Source: Thiomicrospira pelophila DSM 1534
Lineage (GTDB): Bacteria; Pseudomonadota; Gammaproteobacteria; Thiomicrospirales; Thiomicrospiraceae
Assembly (NCBI RefSeq): GCF_000711195.1
Contig: NZ_JOMR01000001.1
Coordinates: 1,798,001 to 1,862,000 of the forward strand
Length of the DNA stretch: 64,000 bases
Direction of reading: 5' to 3'
Part shown: positions 36,455-45,005 of the stretch, piece by piece
Numbering within the stretch: position 1 is the stretch's first letter
How the letters are laid out: each line of letters starts with the position of its first letter
The notes under the pieces: generated by a model
The model's database searches: none
What the model was told of the DNA's origin: nothing
What the model saw: only the letters and a program-made list of their open reading frames with translations
Made by a program: the position numbers and the translations under genes

Positions 36455-37567
36455 TTAAGATAAGCTTGTTTTAATCATCACTGGATCCGTGGTTTGTAAT
36501 ACCAACTGCCAACCACCATCATGACCGCGACGCCAATATTGGTGAACTAAATGTCCATCGTTTTCAACTGACGGAAAGGTCGCATAATACAAACCTTCTT
36601 CACTTGGATAACGATACACACTGACTTTACCCCAATCGAAGTTTTGCCCTTGATCTACCAACCAAGCATTAATTTCTGTTAGTACAGCTAACTTCTCAGC
36701 CTCAAAAAATACCGACTCTACCTTTTCATCTAGAATCACAACAGGCGTTGCTAAGCTCACGTTATATTTTGCGACTAGGCTACTCATCTCATCATTATTG
36801 AGTACCACACAGCCTTGGCTAGATTGAGGTGGCCGACTAAAAGTATTGCTCGGCGTACCATGTAACCAAATACCATGTCCTGTACGACCCAGGGATTGAT
36901 CCCAAATATTTGGGTAGTTTAAGGGTAACGCACCGACACCAAATAAATCCGCTAGACGCTCACCGGGAACCCAGTCCGTAATATGATAAACCCCAATAGG
37001 GGTTTTACGGTCACCTTCAACTTGTTTTCCCCCACCAGCCGTCCCCATCGAAACGTAATAATCCGTTAACAAATCTAGCTGACCCTGGTTGTTTTGATAC
37101 AAATACAAGCGACTTTTAGCTAAATTAACCACAATTACATGAGGTTGATTGCCCACTTTTAAAACTGAATGGGCTAAGGTCACGTTCGCTTGATTTTCAT
37201 CACTATGTGCATGACGCCAACGCACTTCAGCTTCTTGTTTATAACGGCCAACGGTACGTGGATTACTTGTGTGGATTTGATTAAGTAAACCGAAATTACC
37301 TGCGCGCATTGATAACAAATCTGCATGAATCAACTGAGCTAAACGGTAGTCCGGATAGTTTTTGGTTAACTCGGCCGATAATGCAATAGCCTCATCCAAC
37401 TCTAAATACTGAATATTTTTTAACGTTTCGATGAGCATTTTTTCAGCTAACGCAGACTCGGGTGAACCAGAAGTTAAAGCTGCCGGAGCCCAAGCTATAC
37501 AAGCCGATAAAAGCACGGTTTTCCACCAAACGGAACTAAGCGCAAAACATGACTTAACGGATTTCAT
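36455..37567 (-). CDS. L,D-transpeptidase (YkuD) with C-terminal extension
   Basis: A 370-aa exported protein from ATG 37567 (MKSVKSCFALSSVWWKT; AGAGGTTG upstream), with a signal peptide. The N-terminal third has helical, TPR-like content (ALSAELTKNYPDYRLAQLIHADLLS). The YkuD domain (~125-275) contains VIVVNLAKSRLYLYQN, KTPIGVYHI, and the catalytic HGTPS...SSQGCVVLNN with its Cys. After ~275 comes a Cds6/NTF2-like domain ending VENDGHLVHQYWRRGHDGGWQLVLQT. The enzyme forms 3-3 cross-links or anchors proteins to peptidoglycan. It overlaps the end of the upstream TPR-Cds6 gene by 14 bp. Confidence 0.9.
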   Translation of the reverse strand: MKSVKSCFALSSVWWKTVLLSACIAWAPAALTSGSPESALAEKMLIETLKNIQYLELDEAIALSAELTKNYPDYRLAQLIHADLLSMRAGNFGLLNQIHTSNPRTVGRYKQEAEVRWRHAHSDENQANVTLAHSVLKVGNQPHVIVVNLAKSRLYLYQNNQGQLDLLTDYYVSMGTAGGGKQVEGDRKTPIGVYHITDWVPGERLADLFGVGALPLNYPNIWDQSLGRTGHGIWLHGTPSNTFSRPPQSSQGCVVLNNDEMSSLVAKYNVSLATPVVILDEKVESVFFEAEKLAVLTEINAWLVDQGQNFDWGKVSVYRYPSEEGLYYATFPSVENDGHLVHQYWRRGHDGGWQLVLQTTDPVMIKTSLS

Positions 37568-38468
37568 TGGTAACAACCTCTTGCACAATTTTCCACTGCC
37601 CTGCTGTTTTTTCCAACAACAAAACTTTGATTACTTCGTCCTGCACTATATTAGATCTATAACGCTGATTAAAGGTAAATCTTACCAGGGTTTCACTTAA
37701 AGGCGTCAATTTCACATCTGATACATAAACCTCTATAAAACGAGGCCCTGTCACACTGCGTTCACGTGCATTTCGCCACGCTTTGAGACTTTGGCTGTTG
37801 GCTGGCACAAAATTATCGCTATATGACGCCAAGTAATCCGTTACATTTTTACTTGACCATGCCTGACGCCACGCTTCAACAGCCTGCGTCACTTGTTGCT
37901 GCTCAGCAAAGTCAGAATTAACCACTTTAACGTCTGAGGCTTCAGTTAAGGCCAGCCATTGACCTTTTGGTGCAACCACATCTAACCGGCTAAATACCTG
38001 TTTATAGGCTTTTTGCGCTTGGAAGGCGTACAACTGATTAAGATTACCCAGCGCTTTCGATACCTGTTTATTTGCATGTAAACTTTGTTCTAAAATAGTT
38101 TGCGCTTGTTGATATTCACCTTGTTGCATTAACAATACAGCCACATTGTTGCCAAGTTCTAAACTGTTTGGAAACTGCAAACGCAACGCTTGCCAAGTTT
38201 CTAGTGCGGCCTTCGAATCTTGTTGTTTTAAACTTAACCAGCCTTGTAAATAACCTCGTTGGAACTTGGAAAGCTCGGCCTTGTCTAAAAGATTTTTAGC
38301 TAATTCAAACTGCTCATCATCAATTGCTTGTTGAACCTCTAAAGCCGGATCAACAGAACCGGCGCCGCTATCCGCATCTAAGTTAGCAAGAGCCAGGGAT
38401 AAAACCGCCATTAATGCTAAGCCAACAGGCCATTTTATCGATTTGGGTTGCACCACTTTTTTTAACAC
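37554..38468 (-). CDS. TPR protein with C-terminal Cds6/NTF2-like domain
   Basis: A 304-aa protein with an N-terminal hydrophobic segment (WPVGLALMAVLSLALANL), so exported or membrane-anchored. Residues ~45-165 form TPR-like helical repeats (ELAKNLLDKAEL, AALETWQALRLQFPNSLELGNNVAVLLMQQGEYQQAQTILEQS). The last ~110 residues (VTQAVEAWRQAWSSKNVTDYLASYSDNF through WKIVQEVV) match the SnoaL/Cds6-type domain also present at the end of the neighbouring L,D-transpeptidase. The 14-bp overlap implies coupled translation and a shared role in cell-wall remodelling. Confidence 0.82.
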   Translation of the reverse strand: MLKKVVQPKSIKWPVGLALMAVLSLALANLDADSGAGSVDPALEVQQAIDDEQFELAKNLLDKAELSKFQRGYLQGWLSLKQQDSKAALETWQALRLQFPNSLELGNNVAVLLMQQGEYQQAQTILEQSLHANKQVSKALGNLNQLYAFQAQKAYKQVFSRLDVVAPKGQWLALTEASDVKVVNSDFAEQQQVTQAVEAWRQAWSSKNVTDYLASYSDNFVPANSQSLKAWRNARERSVTGPRFIEVYVSDVKLTPLSETLVRFTFNQRYRSNIVQDEVIKVLLLEKTAGQWKIVQEVVTNEIR

Positions 38469-38506
38469 ACAGCTTTCCTTTAAATTTTTGGTATAACTTA
38501 ACTATT

Positions 38507-40543
38507 TTAACGTAAATCACCAATTCCCACCATACCTGCTTTCAGCCTTTTCAATTGATCTCTTAATTGTGCTGCTTCTTCAAAATTCAATGACTTAGCC
38601 GCCGCATACATCGACTTTTCAGTTTGCTTAATCATCCTAGCCAACTCAGCCGGGCGCAAAGTCGATAAATCCTGTTCTGTATAATCACCTGTTGCTTCGG
38701 CCACCTTACTTTCTCCAGGCTTTCTAGAAGGTTTGCTAGCATAGGGAGAGTGCTCCAGAATATCAGCGACTTTTTTACGCAACGCCGTCGGCGTAATACC
38801 ATGCTCCAAATTAAATTCAACCTGCTTCTGACGTCGACGCTCCGATTCTTCAATCGCGGCTTGCATAGAACGGGTCATTTTATCGGCGTACAAAATCGCC
38901 CGACCATCTGGATTACGCGCCGCTCGTCCCATGGTTTGAATTAAAGAGCGCTCTGAGCGTAAAAACCCTTCTTTATCGGCATCCAAAATCGCCACCAAGG
39001 ATACTTCGGGAATATCCAAACCTTCACGTAACAAGTTGATCCCAACAAGCACATCAAATTCACCATTACGCAAGTCACGTATTATTTCAATCCGCTCAAC
39101 CGTATCAATATCCGAATGCAAATAACGTACTCGCACATTGTGATCTTCTAAATAATCGGTTAAATCTTCTGCCATACGCTTGGTCAAAGTTGTCACAAGA
39201 ACACGCTGACCTTTTTCAACAATCAACCTTATTTCACCCAATAAATCATCTACCTGTGTGGTAGCGGGCCGAATTTCAATCACAGGGTCTAACAAACCTG
39301 TTGGACGCACAACCTGTTCTACGACTTTTGAGCTGTGTTCTAACTCATAGTTTGCGGGGGTGGCCGATACGAATATGGTTTGAGGCATTAGCCCTTCAAA
39401 TTCGTCAAACTTCATTGGCCGGTTATCCATGGCGGACGGGAGGCGAAAGCCATAATTCACCAAATTTTCTTTACGTGATCTGTCTCCCTTATACATGCCG
39501 CCAATTTGCGGAATCGTCACATGACTTTCATCAATCACCATCAAGGCATTTTTAGGCAAATAATCAATTAAGGTCGGTGGCGGCGCCCCCTCCTCTCGAC
39601 CAGATAAATAGCGCGAATAATTCTCGATGCCCTGGCAATACCCAAGTTCCATCATCATTTCAATATCGAGCCGAGTTCGCTCTTCTAAACGTTGAGCCTC
39701 CACTAACTTGTTTAAACTACGCAACTCGTCGAGTCGACTTTTTAACTCGACTTTGACTTTTTCAATCGTTTCGATCACACGCTCTCGGGGCGTAACATAA
39801 TGCGACTTGGGATAAACGGTGACACGCGTTACCTTACTAATAATTTCACCTGTTAAAGGATCAAACCAACTTAATGCTTCAACTTCATCATCAAACAACT
39901 CAATCCTAACCGCGTATTGTTCGGCTTCGGCTGGATAAACATCAACCACATCACCGCGAACTCTGAACGTACCACGATACATTTCAAAATCATTACGTGT
40001 GTATTGCATCGTCACCAGCTTGGCTAAAATATCGCGCTGCGTAATCGGGTCACCCAAGCGTAATTGCAAAATCATACTTAGGTATTGATCAGGATCACCC
40101 AAACCATAAATTGCCGATACCGTGGCAATCAAAATCACATCTGGGCGTTCCATTAAAGCTTTAGTAGCAGATAAACGAAGCTGTTCGATCTGCTCATTAA
40201 CCGAGGCATCTTTTGCAATATAAGTATCGGAGGCTGGTACATAAGCTTCAGGCTGATAATAATCGTAATAAGATACAAAATACTCAACTGCATTATTTGG
40301 GAAAAAACTTTTCATCTCCCCATAAAGCTGAGCCGCCAGCGTTTTATTGTGCGCCATAATAATGGTAGGGCGCTGAACCCTTTTGATCACGTTTGCAATC
40401 GTATAGGTTTTGCCCGAACCGGTCACACCCAGCAATGTTTGAAAAGCTTCGCCGTCCTGCAAACCTTCCACCAGGCCTGCAATAGCAGTAGGCTGATCCC
40501 CTGCAGGTTGATACTGTGAAACCAATTCAAATGCTTTTGCCAT
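38507..40543 (-). CDS. uvrB: Excinuclease ABC subunit B
   Basis: Damage-verification helicase of nucleotide excision repair, 678 aa. Walker [11 protein letters not shown] (~39-48), the beta-hairpin [24 protein letters not shown] (helicase motif II), the UvrB-specific [17 protein letters not shown] (motif III), [47 protein letters not shown] (motifs V-VI), and the C-terminal UVR domain [24 protein letters not shown] that contacts UvrC. A variant palindrome GCAGGCCTGG (40471-40480, minus) encodes AGLVEG near the N-terminus. Confidence 0.98.
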   Translation of the reverse strand: MAKAFELVSQYQPAGDQPTAIAGLVEGLQDGEAFQTLLGVTGSGKTYTIANVIKRVQRPTIIMAHNKTLAAQLYGEMKSFFPNNAVEYFVSYYDYYQPEAYVPASDTYIAKDASVNEQIEQLRLSATKALMERPDVILIATVSAIYGLGDPDQYLSMILQLRLGDPITQRDILAKLVTMQYTRNDFEMYRGTFRVRGDVVDVYPAEAEQYAVRIELFDDEVEALSWFDPLTGEIISKVTRVTVYPKSHYVTPRERVIETIEKVKVELKSRLDELRSLNKLVEAQRLEERTRLDIEMMMELGYCQGIENYSRYLSGREEGAPPPTLIDYLPKNALMVIDESHVTIPQIGGMYKGDRSRKENLVNYGFRLPSAMDNRPMKFDEFEGLMPQTIFVSATPANYELEHSSKVVEQVVRPTGLLDPVIEIRPATTQVDDLLGEIRLIVEKGQRVLVTTLTKRMAEDLTDYLEDHNVRVRYLHSDIDTVERIEIIRDLRNGEFDVLVGINLLREGLDIPEVSLVAILDADKEGFLRSERSLIQTMGRAARNPDGRAILYADKMTRSMQAAIEESERRRQKQVEFNLEHGITPTALRKKVADILEHSPYASKPSRKPGESKVAEATGDYTEQDLSTLRPAELARMIKQTEKSMYAAAKSLNFEEAAQLRDQLKRLKAGMVGIGDLR

Positions 40544-40674
40544 ATAACCCCTTAAAACTTATTTCGCAAACGGCTTTAAATAACGCTTAAATGCAGTAAA
40601 ATAAAACCTTATTTTACATCTAAAAAACCTGTGCGCTTCAGATGTGCACCATTATACAAACCTGAGAGAGAGAA

Positions 40675-41856
40675 ATGGCCTTGCTTTCCGATCGTGTTAA
40701 TCGCGTAAAACCTTCCTTAACCCTCGTTATTTCAGCTAAAGCGGCTGAACTTAAACGCGCTGGCAAAGATATTATAAGCTTGGGAGCGGGCGAACCTGAT
40801 TTCGATACGCCCGATCATATCAAAGCCGCCGGCATCAAGGCTATTGAACAAGGTGATACGCGTTATACCGCAGTAGATGGCACACCCGACCTGAAAGTGG
40901 CGATTCAGGCTAAGTTTAAACGTGACAACGGCTTAGACTACGATTTAAATGAAATCCTAGTTTCGAGTGGTGGCAAACAAAGTTTTTACAACTTATGCCA
41001 AGCGGTACTAAACGATGGTGATGAAGTGATTATCCCGGCACCATATTGGGTTTCCTACCCTGACATGGCATTATTAGCGGGCGGTGAGCCGGTGATTATC
41101 GAAACCGGAATTGAACAGAGTTTTAAAATTACACCCGCGCAATTATCCGATGCAATCAATGCAAAAACCAAGTTATTTGTTATCAATAGCCCGTCTAACC
41201 CAACAGGTGCCATTTACAGTAGCAACGAACTGAGTGCCCTAGCGGAAGTATTGCGCCAACACCCCCAGGTACTAATCGCTTGTGATGACATGTATGAACA
41301 TATTGTGTTAGGTGACACACCTTTCACGACATTACTTGAGGCTTGTCCAGACTTAAAAGATCGCACCTTGGTTTTAAATGGCGTCTCCAAAGCCTATTCA
41401 ATGACCGGTTGGCGAATTGGTTATGCCGCTGGTCCAGAAGCCATTATTAAAGCCATGAAAACCGTGCAGTCACAGAGCACATCAAACCCTTGCTCGATTT
41501 CACAAGCGGCATCCGTGGCTGCTTTAAATGGCCCACAGGATTGTATTAACACCATGTTAGATGCGTTTAAACAGCGTCACCAATTCGTGGTTGAACGTGT
41601 TAACCAGATTCCTGGCTTTAAATGCTTGCCTGCCGATGGGGCTTTTTATATGTTTATTAATATTGCCAAAGCGATGCAAATGAAAGGCTTTACGAGTGAT
41701 GCGGATATGGCCACGGCGATTTTAGAAGAAGTCGAAGTGGCGGCCGTTCCAGGTTCTGGATTTGGCGCTGAAGGCCACCTACGTATTTCATTCGCCACCA
41801 GCTTAGACAATTTAAAAGTGGCGTTAGATCGCATGGATCACTTCATGCAAAGCTAG
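40675..41856 (+). CDS. PLP-dependent aspartate/aromatic aminotransferase (class I)
   Basis: A 393-aa fold-type I aminotransferase. It begins MALLSDRVNRVKPSLTLVISAKAAELKRAGKDIISLGAGEPDFDTP, typical of the subgroup Igamma aspartate aminotransferases. PYWVSYPDM is near the cofactor ring, NSPSNPTGAIYS holds the substrate-binding Asn, the lysine of NGVSKAYSMTGWRIGYAAG forms the PLP aldimine, and GHLRISFATS carries the C-terminal carboxylate-binding Arg. It probably makes aspartate from oxaloacetate; some homologues also act on prephenate. Monocistronic with a strong terminator. Confidence 0.92.
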   Translation: MALLSDRVNRVKPSLTLVISAKAAELKRAGKDIISLGAGEPDFDTPDHIKAAGIKAIEQGDTRYTAVDGTPDLKVAIQAKFKRDNGLDYDLNEILVSSGGKQSFYNLCQAVLNDGDEVIIPAPYWVSYPDMALLAGGEPVIIETGIEQSFKITPAQLSDAINAKTKLFVINSPSNPTGAIYSSNELSALAEVLRQHPQVLIACDDMYEHIVLGDTPFTTLLEACPDLKDRTLVLNGVSKAYSMTGWRIGYAAGPEAIIKAMKTVQSQSTSNPCSISQAASVAALNGPQDCINTMLDAFKQRHQFVVERVNQIPGFKCLPADGAFYMFINIAKAMQMKGFTSDADMATAILEEVEVAAVPGSGFGAEGHLRISFATSLDNLKVALDRMDHFMQS

Positions 41857-41883
41857 TTCCGCAATCATGTTTTCCCGCTAAAC

Positions 41884-41926
41884 AAAAAAGCCGAGCAAAA
41901 TATTTAAATATCTACTCGGCTTTTTT
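41884..41926. terminator. Bidirectional intrinsic terminator
   Basis: A 12-bp stem (41884-41895 and 41915-41926, arm AAAAAAGCCGAG) flanked by its own A6/T6 tracts, between the convergent aminotransferase and hypothetical genes. Confidence 0.9.
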
Positions 41927-41941
41927 ACATACAAACCTACC

Positions 41942-42397
41942 TTAACGACACCAATCCACAGAAACATCACTGCTGTCTTTCACGGAACCATTGCCATTCA
42001 TTGTTTTAGACTGACGGGTGAACTTGCTAGCGGTCAACATCCAGTTAGAAAAAACGGGATAAGTTTGTCGCGTTAACTCGGCCATTTTCTCTGGGTCCGA
42101 ACTTGGAAAGTCCAGCATACGCGCCGCCAATCGGAAAATAATCTGCATATTATCTGCGTCTAACGTTTGCGGATTAAAATAAGTTATCTTACTTAATACA
42201 ATGCGTGAACGAACTAGATCCAAGTCATCACCTTCCGGCATTTTATCTTTAAAATAGCGTTCAACCAGGCCTGGTTGTGACCAATTCAAAATATTAATCA
42301 TGGGTTCTATGCCCAACATAGCCATTGAACCCTTTCTAAATCTTAACGGAATTTCTGCTAAAAAACCTTTCTCGAGTTTATAGTTTTTATCCAGCAT
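41942..42397 (-). CDS. Hypothetical protein coupled to the PilZ-like gene
   Basis: A 151-aa protein from ATG 42397 (MLDKNYKLEKGFLAEIPLRFRKG); ATG 42415 would add six residues. No signal peptide or membrane segment. I do not recognise a family. It is mixed helix/strand with a run of charged residues (KDKMPEGDDLDLVRSRIVLSK), and ends in an Asn/Ser-rich tail NGNGSVKDSSDVSVDWCR. Residues QPGLV come from a palindrome copy. It overlaps the end of the PilZ-like gene by about 11 bp, so the two are probably translated together and may interact. Confidence 0.7.
   Translation of the reverse strand: MLDKNYKLEKGFLAEIPLRFRKGSMAMLGIEPMINILNWSQPGLVERYFKDKMPEGDDLDLVRSRIVLSKITYFNPQTLDADNMQIIFRLAARMLDFPSSDPEKMAELTRQTYPVFSNWMLTASKFTRQSKTMNGNGSVKDSSDVSVDWCR
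42265..42274. repeat. Iterated palindrome, copy 14
   Basis: CCAGGCCTGG in the hypothetical gene, read on the minus strand as Pro-Gly-Leu (SQPGLVER). Confidence 0.9.
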
Positions 42398-43334
42398 TGG
42401 CCATCCAGTCAGCACACTGGCTAATTTCGAATTGATTCATGATTTTCTGAATTAACATCTGTTGCGAGCGATCCGGAAAATCAAAGTTAATACGCAAACA
42501 ATAATGAGCCGTTTTTGCCACCGGATCACAAGCCACTACCGAACCCTTAATACCGATTACCGAAGCATAACTATCCGAATGAAAAGCCACACATACTGAC
42601 TCACCCGGCTTAAGCGCTTTTGACTGCTCTAGCCTTATGCCACCTTCACTTAAGTTGGCCGTAATCGATTCCCATTGAGTTGGATAGCGCTTCAATACGG
42701 AGTCTTTCTGAAATTCTAAAAAACTGTCTAAACTTAGATTTACATACTCAGTTAATACGCGAATAAACTGAGGTAAAGCCAAGCCATCAAATTTTGAGTT
42801 TTTTAGTATTGATAAGTTTTGATCGGCTTGCGTTGGTGTAATGCACAAAAGCTGACGGTATTTGATTTCACGACTGTCTGAGTTCTGTGCCATATAATGG
42901 AGTTCGTTCAGGTAAGCTTTTATTTTATTTTCAATGCCTTTAAAAAAGGCATAACTTTTTGGCGCGCTGACCTTGTAGGCTTCAAGATGCTCATTTTCAG
43001 CTTTAGCTAATCTTAAATTTCGACTATAGTCCTCAAGTTTAAAAGGAGCTCGCCCAGCCTGCACAGCCTGCATCACATCATTGAAAAAAGCGATGCGTTT
43101 TATGATGTCTTTTAATACGACACCCGCTAAATCGGTATCTTCTTTAACTTTCGCTAACCAATCTTTGGCTTCGACTAGTTTATCGCTAGCTAAAGCCTGG
43201 CGTTGCTTAGTCAAGTAAATGGTGGGCGTCGCAAAGAAATCACAAGCCGGAATACGATTACGCGGCAGAATGTGAGCATAAACCGGCATATCGAGTCGAA
43301 AAAAACGTCGGCTATCTATTGTGCTTGAACTCAT
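42387..43334 (-). CDS. PilZ-like cyclic-di-GMP protein with widely split motifs
   Basis: A 315-aa soluble protein. Its N-terminus, SRRFFRLDMPVYAHI, has the RxxxR motif that starts PilZ c-di-GMP sites (R9, R13). The companion (D/N)xSxxG motif appears as NLSEGG only at residues 227-232, followed by a plausible PilZ barrel (LKPGESVCVAFHS, IGIKGSVVACDP, HYCLRINFDFPD). In ordinary PilZ domains the two motifs are about 20-35 residues apart; here ~210 mostly helical residues intervene. Binding of c-di-GMP is therefore an inference. It is followed by and overlaps the hypothetical gene at 41942. Confidence 0.78.
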   Translation of the reverse strand: MSSSTIDSRRFFRLDMPVYAHILPRNRIPACDFFATPTIYLTKQRQALASDKLVEAKDWLAKVKEDTDLAGVVLKDIIKRIAFFNDVMQAVQAGRAPFKLEDYSRNLRLAKAENEHLEAYKVSAPKSYAFFKGIENKIKAYLNELHYMAQNSDSREIKYRQLLCITPTQADQNLSILKNSKFDGLALPQFIRVLTEYVNLSLDSFLEFQKDSVLKRYPTQWESITANLSEGGIRLEQSKALKPGESVCVAFHSDSYASVIGIKGSVVACDPVAKTAHYCLRINFDFPDRSQQMLIQKIMNQFEISQCADWMANAG

Positions 43335-43472
43335 TTATAACGCCTGTTAATACATTAATACCGATTATACTCAAAGTTCGCTTCGCTTGGCAAAAACACT
43401 CAGGGAATTTCTGAGTCCTAGTCCATCCGCCAACTTCGCAGATTGTTTTCAAAACTCGTATTTAAAATCCTT

Positions 43473-43478
43473 TATAAT
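43473..43478 (+). promoter_or_regulatory. -10 box of tRNA-Arg
   Basis: TATAAT 17 bp before the tRNA 5' end, followed by a G/C-containing discriminator (GAGCTC). No strong -35 match is seen at standard spacing. Confidence 0.5.
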
Positions 43479-43494
43479 GAGCTCACAAGAATAA

Positions 43495-43571
<77 letters not shown>

Positions 43572-43639
43572 TTAAGAATCAACCCAAGCCTTTATACCCT
43601 ACCATCCTAAAACTCATTTAATCATCAACTGGTTTTAAT

Positions 43640-44917
43640 ATGAAACTTCCCCAAAGACGTACTCAACCCAAAAAACACAAAACCCAAAGACCCAGTACTT
43701 TATCTGGAGTTTACTCTGGCTTAAAGATTGAAGGCCTTACGCACGATGGTCGTGGTGTGGGTCATATTAACGGCAAAGCCGTATTCATTAAAAATGCCTT
43801 ACCCGACGAAGTGGTTGATATAAAAATTCAGCAGGATCAAGCCCAATTTGCACAAGCTCGTGTGATGAAGTGGCTGGAGATTTCAGCTGATCGGGTAACA
43901 CCTTTTTGTGAAAATTACGATCGTTGTGGAGGTTGTAGCCTTCAGCATTTAAGCTATGACAAACAGGTTTTTTGGAAACAAAAAAATCTCATTGAGCAAC
44001 TCACTAAAAGTCTCGATACTCGCCGATTGGTTATCGAACCTATGCAAACTTCTGATCCCCAAGGTTATCGCCGACGCGCTCGAATGTTTCTTGTAAAGCA
44101 AGCCTCTCAACCAAAAGGGCTCGATAAACAGGCTAAACTAGGGTTTCGCGAACTCAATAGTGAACAAGTTGTCGATATTGAAAACTGCCCTGTGTTAACG
44201 CCCGCTTTACAAAAAACTATGCAATCAATTCGTTTTGAGCTGCTTCCGTTGGCCAGCCGCCAATCTAAAGAAATTCATTTAAGTGAATCGGAGCAAGGCA
44301 TTTGGGTGGATTCAAACGTTTATAAAAAGAGCCCTAACAACACCAAAAATCAACCGCCTTATTACAACCTAAGAGACTTAAAAATCCAATTTGACCCGAC
44401 AGGTTTTATCCAGGTTAATAGCCCTGTGAACGAATCATTAGTCGAGCAAGCTTTGAGCTGGTTAGCGCTTTCGCCAGGTTCAACTCTGCTTGATCTGTTT
44501 TGTGGTGTGGGCAACTTTAGTTTACCTGCCGCAAAAATGGCCAACCAAGTAGTGGGGGTTGAAGGCAATAGCGCAGCGGTTGAGCTAGCTAAAAGCAATG
44601 CTAGTCTAAATAAATTAAATAATTTGACCTTTCACAAAGCTGATTTATTTGAAAAGTCTGACCACCAGGCCTGGTGGTCAGACTACGATGCCGTGTTGCT
44701 TGATCCTGGCCGTTTGGGTGCGAAAACATTGTGTCAGAACATAGGTGAGTTAAATGCACAGCGTATTGTTTATGTATCTTGTCAAAGTGATACTTTAATT
44801 CGTGACTTACAGGTTATTGAACAGCAAGGCTACCGCCTCAAGCGGATTCAATTGTTCGATATGTTTCCCAACACCAGTCATATTGAAAGTTTAGTATTAA
44901 TGGAAAAGCTAACCTAA
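43640..44917 (+). CDS. rlmD: 23S rRNA (uracil1939-C5)-methyltransferase RlmD
   Basis: A 425-aa SAM-dependent RNA m5U methyltransferase. An N-terminal TRAM domain (IEGLTHDGRGVGHINGKAVFI) is followed by the [4Fe-4S] cysteines in FCENYDRCGGCSLQHL with the fourth in ENCPVL. The C-terminal Rossmann domain has LLDLFCGVGNFSLPAA (SAM) and YVSCQSDTLIRDL with the catalytic Cys. The canonical YVSCNPxT reads YVSCQSDT. Residues SDHQAWWSD are encoded by a perfect 28-bp palindrome. A strong terminator follows. Confidence 0.94.
   Translation: MKLPQRRTQPKKHKTQRPSTLSGVYSGLKIEGLTHDGRGVGHINGKAVFIKNALPDEVVDIKIQQDQAQFAQARVMKWLEISADRVTPFCENYDRCGGCSLQHLSYDKQVFWKQKNLIEQLTKSLDTRRLVIEPMQTSDPQGYRRRARMFLVKQASQPKGLDKQAKLGFRELNSEQVVDIENCPVLTPALQKTMQSIRFELLPLASRQSKEIHLSESEQGIWVDSNVYKKSPNNTKNQPPYYNLRDLKIQFDPTGFIQVNSPVNESLVEQALSWLALSPGSTLLDLFCGVGNFSLPAAKMANQVVGVEGNSAAVELAKSNASLNKLNNLTFHKADLFEKSDHQAWWSDYDAVLLDPGRLGAKTLCQNIGELNAQRIVYVSCQSDTLIRDLQVIEQQGYRLKRIQLFDMFPNTSHIESLVLMEKLT
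44656..44683. repeat. Perfect 28-bp palindrome inside rlmD (copy 15)
   Basis: Positions 44656-44669 are the exact complement of 44670-44683, centred on CCAGGCCTGG at 44665-44674 (Gln-Ala-Trp frame). The extra nine matched bases on each side go beyond the usual motif. Confidence 0.95.
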
Positions 44918-44947
44918 ATAGGCAAGCTTGCCATTTTAAATGCTAAC

Positions 44948-44983
44948 CGATAAAAAAAGCACCTTACGGTGCTTTTTTTATCG
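44948..44983. terminator. Bidirectional intrinsic terminator
   Basis: A perfect 16-bp stem (44948-44963 and 44968-44983; core AGCACC/GGTGCT, loop TTAC) with A7/T7 tracts, between convergent rlmD and the chemoreceptor gene. Confidence 0.93.
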
Positions 44984-45005
44984 CTGTAAAAGTTACAAGC
45001 TATTA

